Source of the DNA: RI-231 sp041394905
GTDB taxonomy: Bacteria; Acidobacteriota; Terriglobia; Bryobacterales; UBA6623
Length of the DNA stretch: 64,000 nucleotides
Reading direction: 5' to 3'
Assembly: GCA_041394905.1 (NCBI GenBank)
Contig: JAWKHJ010000002.1
Location: forward strand, 62,001-126,000
Position 1 is the stretch's first letter. Each line of letters begins with the position of its first letter. Position numbers and translations under genes: made by a program. Positions 29,291-37,906 of the stretch are shown here, in pieces. The notes under the pieces were generated by a model. It saw only the letters and a program-made list of their open reading frames with translations. It did no database searches and had not been told where the DNA came from.

Positions 29291-30088
29291 CTAGGGCCAA
29301 ACTTCGTCGAGCAACGTCGACAACCGCACCGCAGCCTTGGCCAACTGCAGCTCAGCGGCCATGCGCGCCTGCACAGCGTAGTCGCCGTCGAGTTGCTTGG
29401 GCGAGCCCTTGGGCAGTGCGCCATAGGCGACGCGCACCGCGGACAGGTGGGTGTCCCGGGTCCAATCCTTCATGTTGCCCTTGGACCACTCGCGGGCGCG
29501 CTGCGGCGTAATCAACTCGCGGATTCGCTCGGCCAACATGTCTTCGTCCACGTCGGCGAAGATCTCGTCGTCCCAGTATTCATACAGCTCGCCTTGCTTG
29601 CCGTTGAACTCGACCGGGATCGCGTCGCCGCCGTTGCCGGGAGGATAGCCGGCGCGCAGCGGCTGGTGCATGTCGACTGCCAGGTTCACCAGGAACTTGA
29701 ACGCTTCTTGGAGTTGCGGCTTGTCCTTGTGCGCCAGCCGGACGATGCCCACGGTCTCCCGCAACTTCACCGGCGTGCAGTCGCCCACCGGACAATCGCG
29801 GTCGAGATCCAGCCGCGTGGCGGTTGGCGGAATCGTGATCGAGTGCCAAGCTTCGGTCTCGGGGCGCTCGTCCTCGATGTGATGCGACCAGCCGGCGTTG
29901 TCGTAGAGCTTGGCGTCGCTGCCCATCATCAGGCGCTGCCGCCGGTCGGCGCTCGGGCTCAACCTCTCCTGGGCCACGCGCAGCACCGCGCGGTGCACCT
30001 TGTCGCTCCAAGCCTGGAGCGGAGCAGGCCCGAAGGCCAATGCGCACAACGCCAACGTGACAGGGAGCCAAGGGCTCGGTAGCCGCAT
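29291..30088 (-). CDS. S1/P1-type nuclease, exported
   Basis: 265 residues. The signal peptide ends ...APLQA, so the mature protein starts with Trp 27 (WSDKVHRAV), matching the N-terminal Trp that binds zinc in P1 nuclease. Other zinc-site motifs: AGWSHHIEDERP, WHSITIP, and VNLAVDMHQPLRAGYPPGNGGDAIPVEFNGKQGELYEYWDDE in pieces recognisable as the family's HQPLH...GGN...W-D region. The first His of the usual H-x3-D-x-H site is Asn here. The family cleaves single-stranded DNA and RNA and removes 3' phosphates. It is divergent from lpxD with only 31 bases between starts. Likely role: nucleic-acid scavenging in the periplasm. Confidence 0.88.
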   Translation of the reverse strand: MRLPSPWLPVTLALCALAFGPAPLQAWSDKVHRAVLRVAQERLSPSADRRQRLMMGSDAKLYDNAGWSHHIEDERPETEAWHSITIPPTATRLDLDRDCPVGDCTPVKLRETVGIVRLAHKDKPQLQEAFKFLVNLAVDMHQPLRAGYPPGNGGDAIPVEFNGKQGELYEYWDDEIFADVDEDMLAERIRELITPQRAREWSKGNMKDWTRDTHLSAVRVAYGALPKGSPKQLDGDYAVQARMAAELQLAKAAVRLSTLLDEVWP

Positions 30089-30119
30089 ACTCTGTACGAT
30101 ACTAGGAAGCCCGAATCCG

Positions 30120-31148
30120 ATGAAAGTCGCCGACATCGCACGCCTGCTGGACGCCCCGCTCGAAGGCGACTCCGAGGCGGAGATCGTTTCTGCGGCGCCG
30201 CTCGACCGGGCGCAGTCCGGCGATCTCGGGTTTGTCGAATCTGCGCGCACAGCCCAAGGTTTGAATGCTTGCCAGGCCGGCTGCCTGATCTTGCCGGCCG
30301 GCGCTGAAAAGCCCGTCGGCGTCGCCGCCGCGATCCGCGTAGCCAAGCCGCGTAATGCGTTCGCGAAAGCTCTCGCCGCGCTCAAGCCGCAAGTCCGGCC
30401 GGAGCCCGGAGTGCATCCCGACGCGACCGTTGCACCATCAGCAAAGCTGGGCCAAGGCGTCTTCGTCGGACCGCGAGCCGTGATTGGCGAGAACGCGGCG
30501 ATCGGCGAAGGGACGGCCGTCCACGCCGGGGCCACGATTGGTGCGGGCTCGGCACTGGGCGAGGGCTGCACGGTGCATGCCGGGGCGCATGTCTACCCGG
30601 GCGCGCGGATCGGCAAGCGCTGCATTCTGCACTCGGGTGCGGTGATCGGCGCCGACGGCTTTGGCTTCGTCTTCGAGGGCGGCGCCTATCAAAAATTCCC
30701 CCAGGTGGGCGGCGTGGTGTTGGGCGACGACGTGGAAGTCGGCGCCGGCGCCTGCATCGACCGCGGCGCTCTGGGCGACACCGTGATCGGCAACGGCGTG
30801 AAGCTCGACAACTTGGTACACATCGGGCACAATTGCCGCCTGGGCAACCATGTCGTGATTGCCGCGCAGACGGGCCTCTCGGGCGGCGTGATCGTGGAAG
30901 ACTACGTCACCATGGCGGGCCAAGTGGGCATCGGCGACAAGGCGCAGATCGGCGCGCAAGCGGTGCTCGGCGGACAAGCCGGCGTGCTCCCAAGCCGCCG
31001 TGTGGAAGGCAAGCAAGCCTACTGGGGCACGCCCGCGCGCGCTCACCGGGACTATTTGCGCAAGCTCGGCGCGCTCGACAAGCTACCCGACGCGCTGGCG
31101 AAGATCAAGGCGCTCGAGCAGCGCCTGGCGGAGCTCGAGGAGAAATGA
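30120..31148 (+). CDS. lpxD: UDP-3-O-acylglucosamine N-acyltransferase (lipid A biosynthesis)
   Basis: 342 residues. The N-terminal uridine-binding domain (VADIARLLDAPLEGDSEAEI, GDLGFVE) is followed by a long left-handed beta-helix of hexapeptide repeats (VIGENAAIGEGTAVHAGATI). It contains the conserved HSGAVIGADGFGF and the catalytic His region LVHIGHNCRLG; His 237 aligns with the catalytic His 239 of E. coli LpxD. A C-terminal helix (KIKALEQRLAELEEK) completes it. It adds the N-linked acyl chain of lipid A in the cytoplasm, showing the organism makes LPS. Here it is separate from lpxA/fabZ and overlaps the next gene by 4 bases (ATGA). Confidence 0.95.
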   Translation: MKVADIARLLDAPLEGDSEAEIVSAAPLDRAQSGDLGFVESARTAQGLNACQAGCLILPAGAEKPVGVAAAIRVAKPRNAFAKALAALKPQVRPEPGVHPDATVAPSAKLGQGVFVGPRAVIGENAAIGEGTAVHAGATIGAGSALGEGCTVHAGAHVYPGARIGKRCILHSGAVIGADGFGFVFEGGAYQKFPQVGGVVLGDDVEVGAGACIDRGALGDTVIGNGVKLDNLVHIGHNCRLGNHVVIAAQTGLSGGVIVEDYVTMAGQVGIGDKAQIGAQAVLGGQAGVLPSRRVEGKQAYWGTPARAHRDYLRKLGALDKLPDALAKIKALEQRLAELEEK

Positions 31149-31744
31149 AGCGCGTCGTCGTCGGCGGCCACACCCGCAACATCGGCAAGACGCAAACCGC
31201 CTGCGCCATTCTTGCCGAGACGGCCGATCTGGGCTGGACCGCCGTCAAGATGACCCGCTTCGGCCACGGCATGTGCGCCACTGACGGCAAACCCTGCGAC
31301 TGCGCCGTCAATGATCCCGTGCATCCCTATGTCGTGGCCGAAGAGCGGAACCGCGACGGCTCCGAAGACACCTGCCGCATGCTGCGCGCCGGAGCGCGCC
31401 GGGCGTGGTGGCTGCGCGCTCCTCTGGCGCAGCTCGGTCTAGCGATGCCGGCGCTCGAAGAGCGCATCGCGGACGACTCGCACGTGTTGTTCGAGTCCAA
31501 CTCCGGACTCGATTTCTTTACGCCGGATCTCTACGTCGCGGTTCTCGACGCCCGCGTGGAGGACTTCAAGGACAGCGCCCGCCGCCATCTCGAGCGAGCA
31601 AGCGCCTTTGTGCTCGCCGCTCCCGATGTTCAGCCGCCCTGGCCTTGGTTCGACCCGGAACTGCTGCGCCGCAAGCCGACGTTCCAGCTTGACGATCCGC
31701 GGTTGAGCGAGTGGGTGCGTCAGGCAATCGGCGTCAACTCCTAG
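31145..31744 (+). CDS. P-loop-type protein of unknown function coupled to lpxD
   Basis: 199 residues, intact. It opens RVVVGGHTRNIGKTQTACAI, a nucleotide-binding loop like that of MobB-type P-loop NTPases but one residue longer than the standard Walker A. Next come WTAVKMTRFGHGMC and GKPCDCAVND, a Cys cluster that could bind metal. LRAGARRAWWLRAP and HVLFESNSGLDFFTPDLYVAVLD follow; the last looks like a Walker B-like strand with SNS. I recall similar proteins only as hypothetical in Acidobacteria. The ATGA overlap with lpxD implies coupled translation, but no lipid A function is visible. A MobB-like cofactor or kinase role is possible. Confidence 0.78.
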   Translation: MKRVVVGGHTRNIGKTQTACAILAETADLGWTAVKMTRFGHGMCATDGKPCDCAVNDPVHPYVVAEERNRDGSEDTCRMLRAGARRAWWLRAPLAQLGLAMPALEERIADDSHVLFESNSGLDFFTPDLYVAVLDARVEDFKDSARRHLERASAFVLAAPDVQPPWPWFDPELLRRKPTFQLDDPRLSEWVRQAIGVNS

Positions 31745-31806
31745 GCCCGTCCCCGCCCTTGCACCCACGGACCGAGGTGCTACCATAGCGCGCGGAGAAT
31801 TCGCCG

Positions 31807-32583
31807 ATGCTCGCAAAAGCCCTGCCGCTTTGCTTCCTTTTCGCCACGGCTGCATTCGCCCAACACGGCGTGGAGGGTCTGTCCAATCCCTACAAAACGC
31901 CCGAGGACGCAGAAGCCGGCGGGCGTATCTTCCGTTCGCACTGCGCCGTCTGCCATGGGCCGGAAGGCTCTGGCGGCAAGGCCGCCGATCTCACTTTGGG
32001 CCGTTTCCGCCACGGCTCGTCCGACTCCGATCTCTACAAGACCATCTCGGAAGGCATCCCCGGAACCGAGATGCCGGGCATCTTCTTCAACGGCAAGCAG
32101 ATGTGGCAGATCGTCGCCTATGTCCGCAGCTTGAGCGAAGGCCGCGCCGCCGAACAGGCTAGCGGGGACCCCGCCGCGGGTAAGGCGCTGTTCTTCGGCA
32201 AGGGCGGTTGCTCCAACTGCCACCGCGTCAACGGCGAGGGCTCGCGCACCGGCCCGGATCTGAGCGACATCGGAGCGATGCGCTCGCTCGCGCACCTGGA
32301 AGCCGCTCTACTCGACCCCGACCAACAAGTGTTGCCGCAGCATTGGTACGTCGAAGCCGTGACGAAAGACGGCAAGACCATCCGCGGACGGCGCCTGAAC
32401 GAGGACACGTTCTCGGTGCAACTGCTCGGCGTCGACCAGAAGCTCATCTCGTTGCGCAAGGACGAGTTGCGCTCCTACCAGGTGGTCAAGAAGTCGGCGA
32501 TGCCCTCCTACGAAGGCAAGCTCTCCGACGCCGAACTACAGAACCTGCTGGCTTACATGGCTTCGTTGAGGCTGACGCGGTAA
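31807..32583 (+). CDS. Exported diheme cytochrome c, second PQQ-dehydrogenase partner
   Basis: 258 residues, intact. Signal peptide (LPLCFLFATAAFA), first heme site CAVCH with GTEMPGIFFNGKQMWQIVAYV carrying its distal Met, second heme site CSNCH, then the strand-rich tail WYVEAVTKDGKTIRGRRLNEDTFSVQL...LRSYQVVKKSAMPSYEGKLSD with another Met. Same two-part layout as 19248-20066. The PQQ dehydrogenase starts 20 bases downstream, so it is the likely electron acceptor. Confidence 0.92.
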   Translation: MLAKALPLCFLFATAAFAQHGVEGLSNPYKTPEDAEAGGRIFRSHCAVCHGPEGSGGKAADLTLGRFRHGSSDSDLYKTISEGIPGTEMPGIFFNGKQMWQIVAYVRSLSEGRAAEQASGDPAAGKALFFGKGGCSNCHRVNGEGSRTGPDLSDIGAMRSLAHLEAALLDPDQQVLPQHWYVEAVTKDGKTIRGRRLNEDTFSVQLLGVDQKLISLRKDELRSYQVVKKSAMPSYEGKLSDAELQNLLAYMASLRLTR

Positions 32584-32603
32584 AGGGATCGAAGGAGAAC
32601 GCC

Positions 32604-34208
32604 ATGATGCGCATCGCCATTCTGCTTGGTTTGTTTTCGTTGACGCTGGCCGGTCAGCAGGTCACCTCGGGCGACCTCGTCAGCGCGAACGAGAACGCCG
32701 CGAACTGGGTGACCTACAACGGCTCCTACGATAGCCGCCACTACCGCGAGCTTGACCAGATCAAGACCTCGAACGTGTCGAACCTCGAGCTCAAGTGGGT
32801 TTGGCAGGCGCATTCGCTCGAGAAGTTCGAGTCCTGCCCCCTCGTCGTCGACGGCGTGATGTATGTCGTGCAGATGCCGAACGACGTGGTCGCGCTGGAC
32901 GCCCGCACCGGACGCGAGTTCTGGCGCTATGAGCACGTGATGCAGGGCCGGCAGAACGTCTGCTGCGGGCGCGTGAACCGCGGCCTCGCGATGCTGGGCG
33001 AGCGGCTGTTCATGGGCACGATCGACGGTAAGCTGATTGCGCTGGACGCGAAGACGGGCGCGCTCGAGTGGGAGCGTGAGCTGGTCGACCCCGAGGGTGG
33101 CTATTCGCTCACCACCGCGCCGTTGGTCGTCAAGGACAAAGTGGTACTCGGCACGGCGGGCGGCGAATACGGCATCCGCGGCTGGCTGGCGGCGTTTTCG
33201 CCGGAGAACGGGGAAGAGCTGTGGCGCTTCTGGACAATCCCCGCCCCGGGCGAGCCCGGGCACGAGACCTGGAAAGGCGACGCCTGGCAACGTGGCGGCG
33301 GCTCGATCTGGCTGACCGGGTCCTACGATCCCGACCTCGACTTGATGTACTGGGGCACGGGCAACCCGGCGCCGGACTGGAACGGCGACGTGCGTCCGGG
33401 CGACAACCTCTACACCGATTCGGTTGTCGCGCTCGACCCCGACGACGGCAAGCTCAAGTGGCACTTCCAGTTCACGCCGCACGACGTGTGGGACTACGAC
33501 TCGGTGCAAATCCCCGTGCTGGTCGACCGCGAATGGCAGGGCCGGCAACGCAAGCTGATGCTGTGGGGCAACCGCAACGGCTTTTTCTACGTGCTCGACC
33601 GCAGTAACGGAGAGTTCCTGCTCGGCAAGCCGTTCGCCAAGGTGAGCTGGGCGTCAGGTTTGGACGCCAAAGGCCGGCCGATGCGTACCGAAGGCGCCGA
33701 GCCCAGTCGCGGCGGCGTGCGCACTTGGCCCAGCGTCCAAGGCGCGACCAATTGGTACGCCCCGACCTATAACCCCGAGACCGGCTTGTTTGCGCTCTCG
33801 ACTTGGGAATACGCGAGCGTCTATCACAAGGGTGACCCCGAGTATACCCGCGGCAACCGCTACATCGGCAGCCTGCCGCGCGGCGTATGGCCGGACGTGC
33901 GCAAGGACGAGAATCCGGGCTACGGCGAGATCCAGGCGATCGACCCGGAGACGGGCGAGGCGCGTTGGCGCTACCGCATGACGGGGATTTCCGAGTCGGG
34001 GCTGCTGAGCTCGTCAGGAGGCCTGATCTTCTCGGGCAGCCTCGAAGGATACTTCTTCGCGCTCGATGCGAAGAACGGAGAGCTGCTGTGGCGCGCGAAC
34101 CTGGGCGGACGCATGGCCAACACGCCCATCACCTACACGGCCGAAGGGCAGCAGTTGGTGACCGTGGCCGCCGGTAATTCGCTGTTCACGTTTGGGCTGC
34201 GGGAGTAA
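32604..34208 (+). CDS. PQQ-dependent alcohol dehydrogenase with lanthanide-type D-Y-D motif
   Basis: 534 residues, intact. GAAGGAG lies 8 bases before tandem ATGs (32604, 32607). Signal peptide (IAILLGLFSLTLAGQ), then WVTYNGSYDSRHYRELDQI. QNVCCGRVNRGL carries the adjacent Cys pair that forms the vicinal disulfide next to PQQ in these enzymes. WGTGNPAPDWNGDVRPGDNLYTDSVVALD follows in pieces typical of the family. The active strand TPHDVWDYDSVQIPVL has Asp 297-Tyr-Asp 299 (33492-33500); D-Y-D is the known marker for lanthanide-using PQQ dehydrogenases. NRNGFFYVLDRSNGE and SSSGGLIFSGSLEGYFFALDAKNGELLW complete the propeller. Encoded with its own cytochrome. Periplasmic alcohol oxidation; substrate unknown. 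Confidence 0.93.
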   Translation: MMRIAILLGLFSLTLAGQQVTSGDLVSANENAANWVTYNGSYDSRHYRELDQIKTSNVSNLELKWVWQAHSLEKFESCPLVVDGVMYVVQMPNDVVALDARTGREFWRYEHVMQGRQNVCCGRVNRGLAMLGERLFMGTIDGKLIALDAKTGALEWERELVDPEGGYSLTTAPLVVKDKVVLGTAGGEYGIRGWLAAFSPENGEELWRFWTIPAPGEPGHETWKGDAWQRGGGSIWLTGSYDPDLDLMYWGTGNPAPDWNGDVRPGDNLYTDSVVALDPDDGKLKWHFQFTPHDVWDYDSVQIPVLVDREWQGRQRKLMLWGNRNGFFYVLDRSNGEFLLGKPFAKVSWASGLDAKGRPMRTEGAEPSRGGVRTWPSVQGATNWYAPTYNPETGLFALSTWEYASVYHKGDPEYTRGNRYIGSLPRGVWPDVRKDENPGYGEIQAIDPETGEARWRYRMTGISESGLLSSSGGLIFSGSLEGYFFALDAKNGELLWRANLGGRMANTPITYTAEGQQLVTVAAGNSLFTFGLRE

Positions 34209-34219
34209 CGCAAGCGGCC

Positions 34220-36184
34220 TCAAACCATTCGTACCCGCGGGCCCAGGGCCGCGCGCAGTTCGGGCAGATCGAACTTGCGGATGACGTCCGGGACGAAGGT
34301 CGACAAGGGCCACTCGTAGGTCTGCATGTCGACGATCGACTGATAAGACTCCGCCGCTCCCTTGAGCGTCAGCTTGTCCGCCTTGTCGCTCAGCACGGCT
34401 GCGAAAAGGGCAGGGAAGCTACCCCAACCGTTGCCCGCCAAATGGATTTGGTCATGCCCGTAGCTCGCGAGCCAGTCGAGCACGGTGAGTGCATCGAGGG
34501 TCTTGCCGCCGACGTAGGGCCGGTCGAGCATGAGCGCGTGGACGGCGTAGAAGTAGTCCGAGCCGTAGGAGGAGAAGAAGGTGTTGGCGCCGGCCGTGTC
34601 GGGACGCGATTCGCCGATTCCGCGCACATCTACGGCGTAGAATGCTGCGTCCGGCTCGGCGGCGAGCAACTCCTTCACCAGTGGCTCCTCGCGCAGTTCG
34701 CGGTCGGCCGAATGGTGCGCAAGGTAAACGATTGCCGGTCCGCCGGGCTGCGGCGGCCGCGAGAGCAGGCGCTCGTCCGACAAACGGTAGACCAGCGCCT
34801 GGATTCCCGGCTCGGTCTCGAGCACGTAGTGCACCGTGAACGGCTTCGGGTAGCCGCGCTCGGGCAGGTTGCGCAAGATGCGCGCGTACGCCGGATCACG
34901 ACGCTCGGGCAGCCGAAGCGCCTCGCGGACCACCAGGCGCAGCTCCTCGAGTGTGCGCTTCGGCCGCTGCGCGGCCTGCATCCGCGCGATTTCGCGCGTG
35001 AATTGGTAGATGGGTTTGGAGGGCACGCCGGCAGGTAGTGCAACCAGCGTTTCGTCCTTTTCGAGCGTGAGCGCGGGTTCAGCGGAACCTTCTCGGACGC
35101 CGGTTGCACGATTGAACCAGCCGTACATCGCCTCGCGGTTCTCTTGGCTGTAGCCGTGGTACGTCGGCCCGATGAAGAGGTCGATCTGGTCCTCGGCGCC
35201 GAGTAGCGACCAGAGCCGCTTGAGGCGGAAGAAGGCTTCCTCTAGCCCGCGAGCGTCGAAGTAGTCCTTCTCTTTGCCCAGTAGGATGACCGGCTTTGGC
35301 GCCATGGCGGCGATGAAGTCTTCGTGGTCGAGCCCTAGAGCGAGAGCGCGCGGCGGACATTGCTCAGTGTCGGCCGGCAGCTCGTTCTCCATGTTCCGCC
35401 GCAGGGTGGTGACGAAACAGCTCGGCGCCGCCATCGTCCAGCGCTGCTCGATGCCGCACAGCCAGGTCGTCATCGTGCCGCCGCCCGAATTGCCGGTCAC
35501 GCCGACGTGCGCCGGGTCCACTTCGGGTCGTGTCAACAAATAATCCAGCGCGCGGACGCCGTCCCACGCGCGCCAAGCCCCAAAAAACTCGCCGACGAGG
35601 AACTGTTGGTTGCCTGCCATCAGGTGCTCGCGCGTTCCGGCCGAGACTTGGCCGTCGTACTGCAAGCGCTCGCCTTGCCCGATCGGGTCGTAGAGCAGCA
35701 CCACATAGCCCTGCCGCGCCAAACCCTGCGCGAAAGATTGGTACGTCTCACCCGCCTTTCCGTTGTTGGTATGGCCGCACGTGCCGACGACGCCGGGGGC
35801 TTTTCCGGTCAGATTCTTGGGTAGGTAGAGGTTCGCCGTCACCAGAAAGCCCGGCCGACTCTCGAACAGGACGTTCTCGATGCGGTAGTCGTCGCGGTCG
35901 ATCGTAGCCGTGACGCGCGGGTTGAGGGGCGTCTTCGGCGGCATGGGGCCGAACGATTCGGCGATGCGGCGTCGGACGTCGCGTACCCACTCCTCCGCGC
36001 CGGCGCGCGTGCGGACGTTCGCGAAGCGTGCCAAGCGCTCGCGCTGGGCCTCGCGCACTTGGGCGACGTAATACTCCTGCACCATGCGCGGGAATCGATT
36101 GAGCGGCTGGAGCGAGTCCTGTCCTGAGAGGCGGTCGAGCGCGAAAGGCGCGGCGCCGAGGGCGAGTAGTTGGCGACGGGTCAC
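34220..36184 (-). CDS. Two-domain alpha/beta hydrolase (acetyl-xylan-esterase-like) with a degenerate second domain
   Basis: 654 residues from GTG at 36182-36184; no ATG fits. The start VTRRQLLALGAAPFALDRLSG looks Tat-like. Domain 1 (to about 350) has GVVGTCGHTNNGKAGE, YDPIGQGERLQYDG, the nucleophile elbow VTGNSGGGTMTTWL and FIGPTYHGYSQENREAMYGW with the catalytic His. Domain 2 (about 460 on) repeats the fold: IVYLAHHSADRELREE, FYAVDVRGIGESRPDT and HLAGNGWGSFPALFA at the elbow, where the nucleophile Ser is Trp. So one active and one probably inactive module. The family removes acetyl groups from polysaccharides or antibiotics; substrate here unknown. It faces the PQQ dehydrogenase with 11 bases between stops. 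Confidence 0.85.
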   Translation of the reverse strand: MTRRQLLALGAAPFALDRLSGQDSLQPLNRFPRMVQEYYVAQVREAQRERLARFANVRTRAGAEEWVRDVRRRIAESFGPMPPKTPLNPRVTATIDRDDYRIENVLFESRPGFLVTANLYLPKNLTGKAPGVVGTCGHTNNGKAGETYQSFAQGLARQGYVVLLYDPIGQGERLQYDGQVSAGTREHLMAGNQQFLVGEFFGAWRAWDGVRALDYLLTRPEVDPAHVGVTGNSGGGTMTTWLCGIEQRWTMAAPSCFVTTLRRNMENELPADTEQCPPRALALGLDHEDFIAAMAPKPVILLGKEKDYFDARGLEEAFFRLKRLWSLLGAEDQIDLFIGPTYHGYSQENREAMYGWFNRATGVREGSAEPALTLEKDETLVALPAGVPSKPIYQFTREIARMQAAQRPKRTLEELRLVVREALRLPERRDPAYARILRNLPERGYPKPFTVHYVLETEPGIQALVYRLSDERLLSRPPQPGGPAIVYLAHHSADRELREEPLVKELLAAEPDAAFYAVDVRGIGESRPDTAGANTFFSSYGSDYFYAVHALMLDRPYVGGKTLDALTVLDWLASYGHDQIHLAGNGWGSFPALFAAVLSDKADKLTLKGAAESYQSIVDMQTYEWPLSTFVPDVIRKFDLPELRAALGPRVRMV

Positions 36185-36352
36185 GCAGACGATTGTAAGC
36201 CGCCGAGCGATGTCTGCTTTCGCACCACCGCTCCGAAGCGAGGGAAACGTCGCAGCCCTTAGGAGGGTCTCAAAGAAATCGGGGCTGGCTTCGTCGGCTC
36301 CGTCTTCGAGCTTCCGCCCGCCGCTCGAGGATTTCCGTCCGCGCCCCAAAAG

Positions 36353-37906
36353 ATGATGCGAATCTCCTCCTGCTGGGTGGTCTCGGCGGCGGCTGCGGCC
36401 GTGTTTTTGCGTTTGGCCCTTGGCCTGATCCCCACCCTTGGCCTGCAAAACGACGAAACGCTGTTCGCCAACGGCCTCTATCAGCCTGTGACGGTGGCGG
36501 ACTCTCTCGCCACCCCGGCGGGCGAGCTGCCGCTCATGCTGGTGAGCTACACAGGGAGCCTCAAGACCTGGCTCTACGCCTTTGTTTTCTGGATGTTTGA
36601 GCCTTCGGTATGGGCCATCCGGTTGCCTGTAGCGCTGATGGGCGCGCTTTCGGTCGCATTGTTTGCCCGCTTGACGATGCGCGAGGGTGGCCAGGTAGCG
36701 GGGGTGGCCGCGGCGGGCCTGCTGGCCACCGATCCGGCGTTCCTGTTGACCACCTGTTTTGACTGGGGGCCCGTGGCATTGCAATCGTTCCTCGGGCTGA
36801 CAGCTGTAGCCGCCACGGTCCAGTGGCGCCGGACCGGGCTGCGGCACTGGCTCTTCTTCGCCGGACTGGCGGCGGGCCTGGCCCTTTGGAACAAGGCGCT
36901 TTTCCTGTGGACATTGGGCGGCGTTGGTGTGGCGACTGCGCTCGTCTTCGGCGAAGAGCTATGGAGACGCCTGTCCCGCTGGGATCTGGCAGCGGCCGCA
37001 GCCGGCCTCGCCGCCGGGGCGGCGCCGCTGCTGATTTACAACTGGCGCTCCGCCGGGGAGACTTTCGCGCGCAACGTCGGCTGGGTGCTCAGCCGCGAGT
37101 ACATGATCTATAAGCTCGGCGTGCTTGCTTCGACGCTCGATTCGAGCGCCCTGTTCGGCTACATGCTCGACGGCGACGCCCGCGCCGCGACCGCCCTCGC
37201 CATTGTCTTCTTCGCGCTGACCGTCGTGACGCTCGTGAGTCCAGTTCTGCGTCGCGAACGCATCCTCGTCTGGGCGCTGATCGCTTTTTGGGTCTCCTAC
37301 GCGCCCATGTTCGCCGGGCGCGATGTCGGCGTCGGTGCGCACCACGTGGCTCTGCTTTGGCCGTTGCCGCACTTGGCTGTGGCGGTCGCTGCCGGTGTCC
37401 TGGCGCGTGGGCCGCGGCTCCAGAGAGCAGCCGTATTCGCGGGGCTGGGCTTGATGCTCATGCTCAATCTACGGTTTGTCGGCAGCTTCCGCGTCGCGGC
37501 GGCTGAGCAAGGGACGTCGCTCATCTGGACGGACGCCATCGCGGACCTGCATGAGCGCCTCGAGGGGCTGGAACCGCGCGGCGTCGTGTTGCTCGACTGG
37601 GGCATGCTCTCGCAGCTCCGCGCGCTCGGCGAGGGCCGACTGCCGCTGTTGTGGGGTGCGGATGCGTTCTCAGAACACGCCCCGCCCGAAGCCGCCGCCA
37701 GCCTGCTCGCGCATGGCGATTACGTCTTCGTTGACCATGCCCCGGGCAAGCGCATTTTCGGGGGAGTGCGCGAGGGTTTCGAGGAGCGTTTGCGTCAGGC
37801 CGGCATGGTCAAGCGTGATCTCACAACGCTCCATGATCGCAACGGCCGCGCCGTCTTCGAAGTGTTTCGAGTGTCTGGACCGGGGGCGGACTTCAGCGCC
37901 GACTAG
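36353..37906 (+). CDS. GT39/ArnT-like polytopic membrane glycosyltransferase
   Basis: 517 residues, about ten membrane helices. The first extracytoplasmic loop has LGLQNDETLFANGLY; the Asp-Glu pair is the conserved acidic site of the GT-C fold (PMT/ArnT type). WAIRLPVALMGALSVALFARL and LALWNKALFLWTLGG follow the family layout. A soluble C-terminal part (GVVLLDWGMLSQLRALG to VFEVFRVSG) ends it. GT-C enzymes transfer sugars from polyprenyl-phosphate donors to lipids, glycans or proteins at the outer side of the inner membrane. The substrate is unknown. It is far from the main glycan locus. Its TAG shares a CTAG with the convergent symporter stop. Confidence 0.75.
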   Translation: MMRISSCWVVSAAAAAVFLRLALGLIPTLGLQNDETLFANGLYQPVTVADSLATPAGELPLMLVSYTGSLKTWLYAFVFWMFEPSVWAIRLPVALMGALSVALFARLTMREGGQVAGVAAAGLLATDPAFLLTTCFDWGPVALQSFLGLTAVAATVQWRRTGLRHWLFFAGLAAGLALWNKALFLWTLGGVGVATALVFGEELWRRLSRWDLAAAAAGLAAGAAPLLIYNWRSAGETFARNVGWVLSREYMIYKLGVLASTLDSSALFGYMLDGDARAATALAIVFFALTVVTLVSPVLRRERILVWALIAFWVSYAPMFAGRDVGVGAHHVALLWPLPHLAVAVAAGVLARGPRLQRAAVFAGLGLMLMLNLRFVGSFRVAAAEQGTSLIWTDAIADLHERLEGLEPRGVVLLDWGMLSQLRALGEGRLPLLWGADAFSEHAPPEAAASLLAHGDYVFVDHAPGKRIFGGVREGFEERLRQAGMVKRDLTTLHDRNGRAVFEVFRVSGPGADFSAD

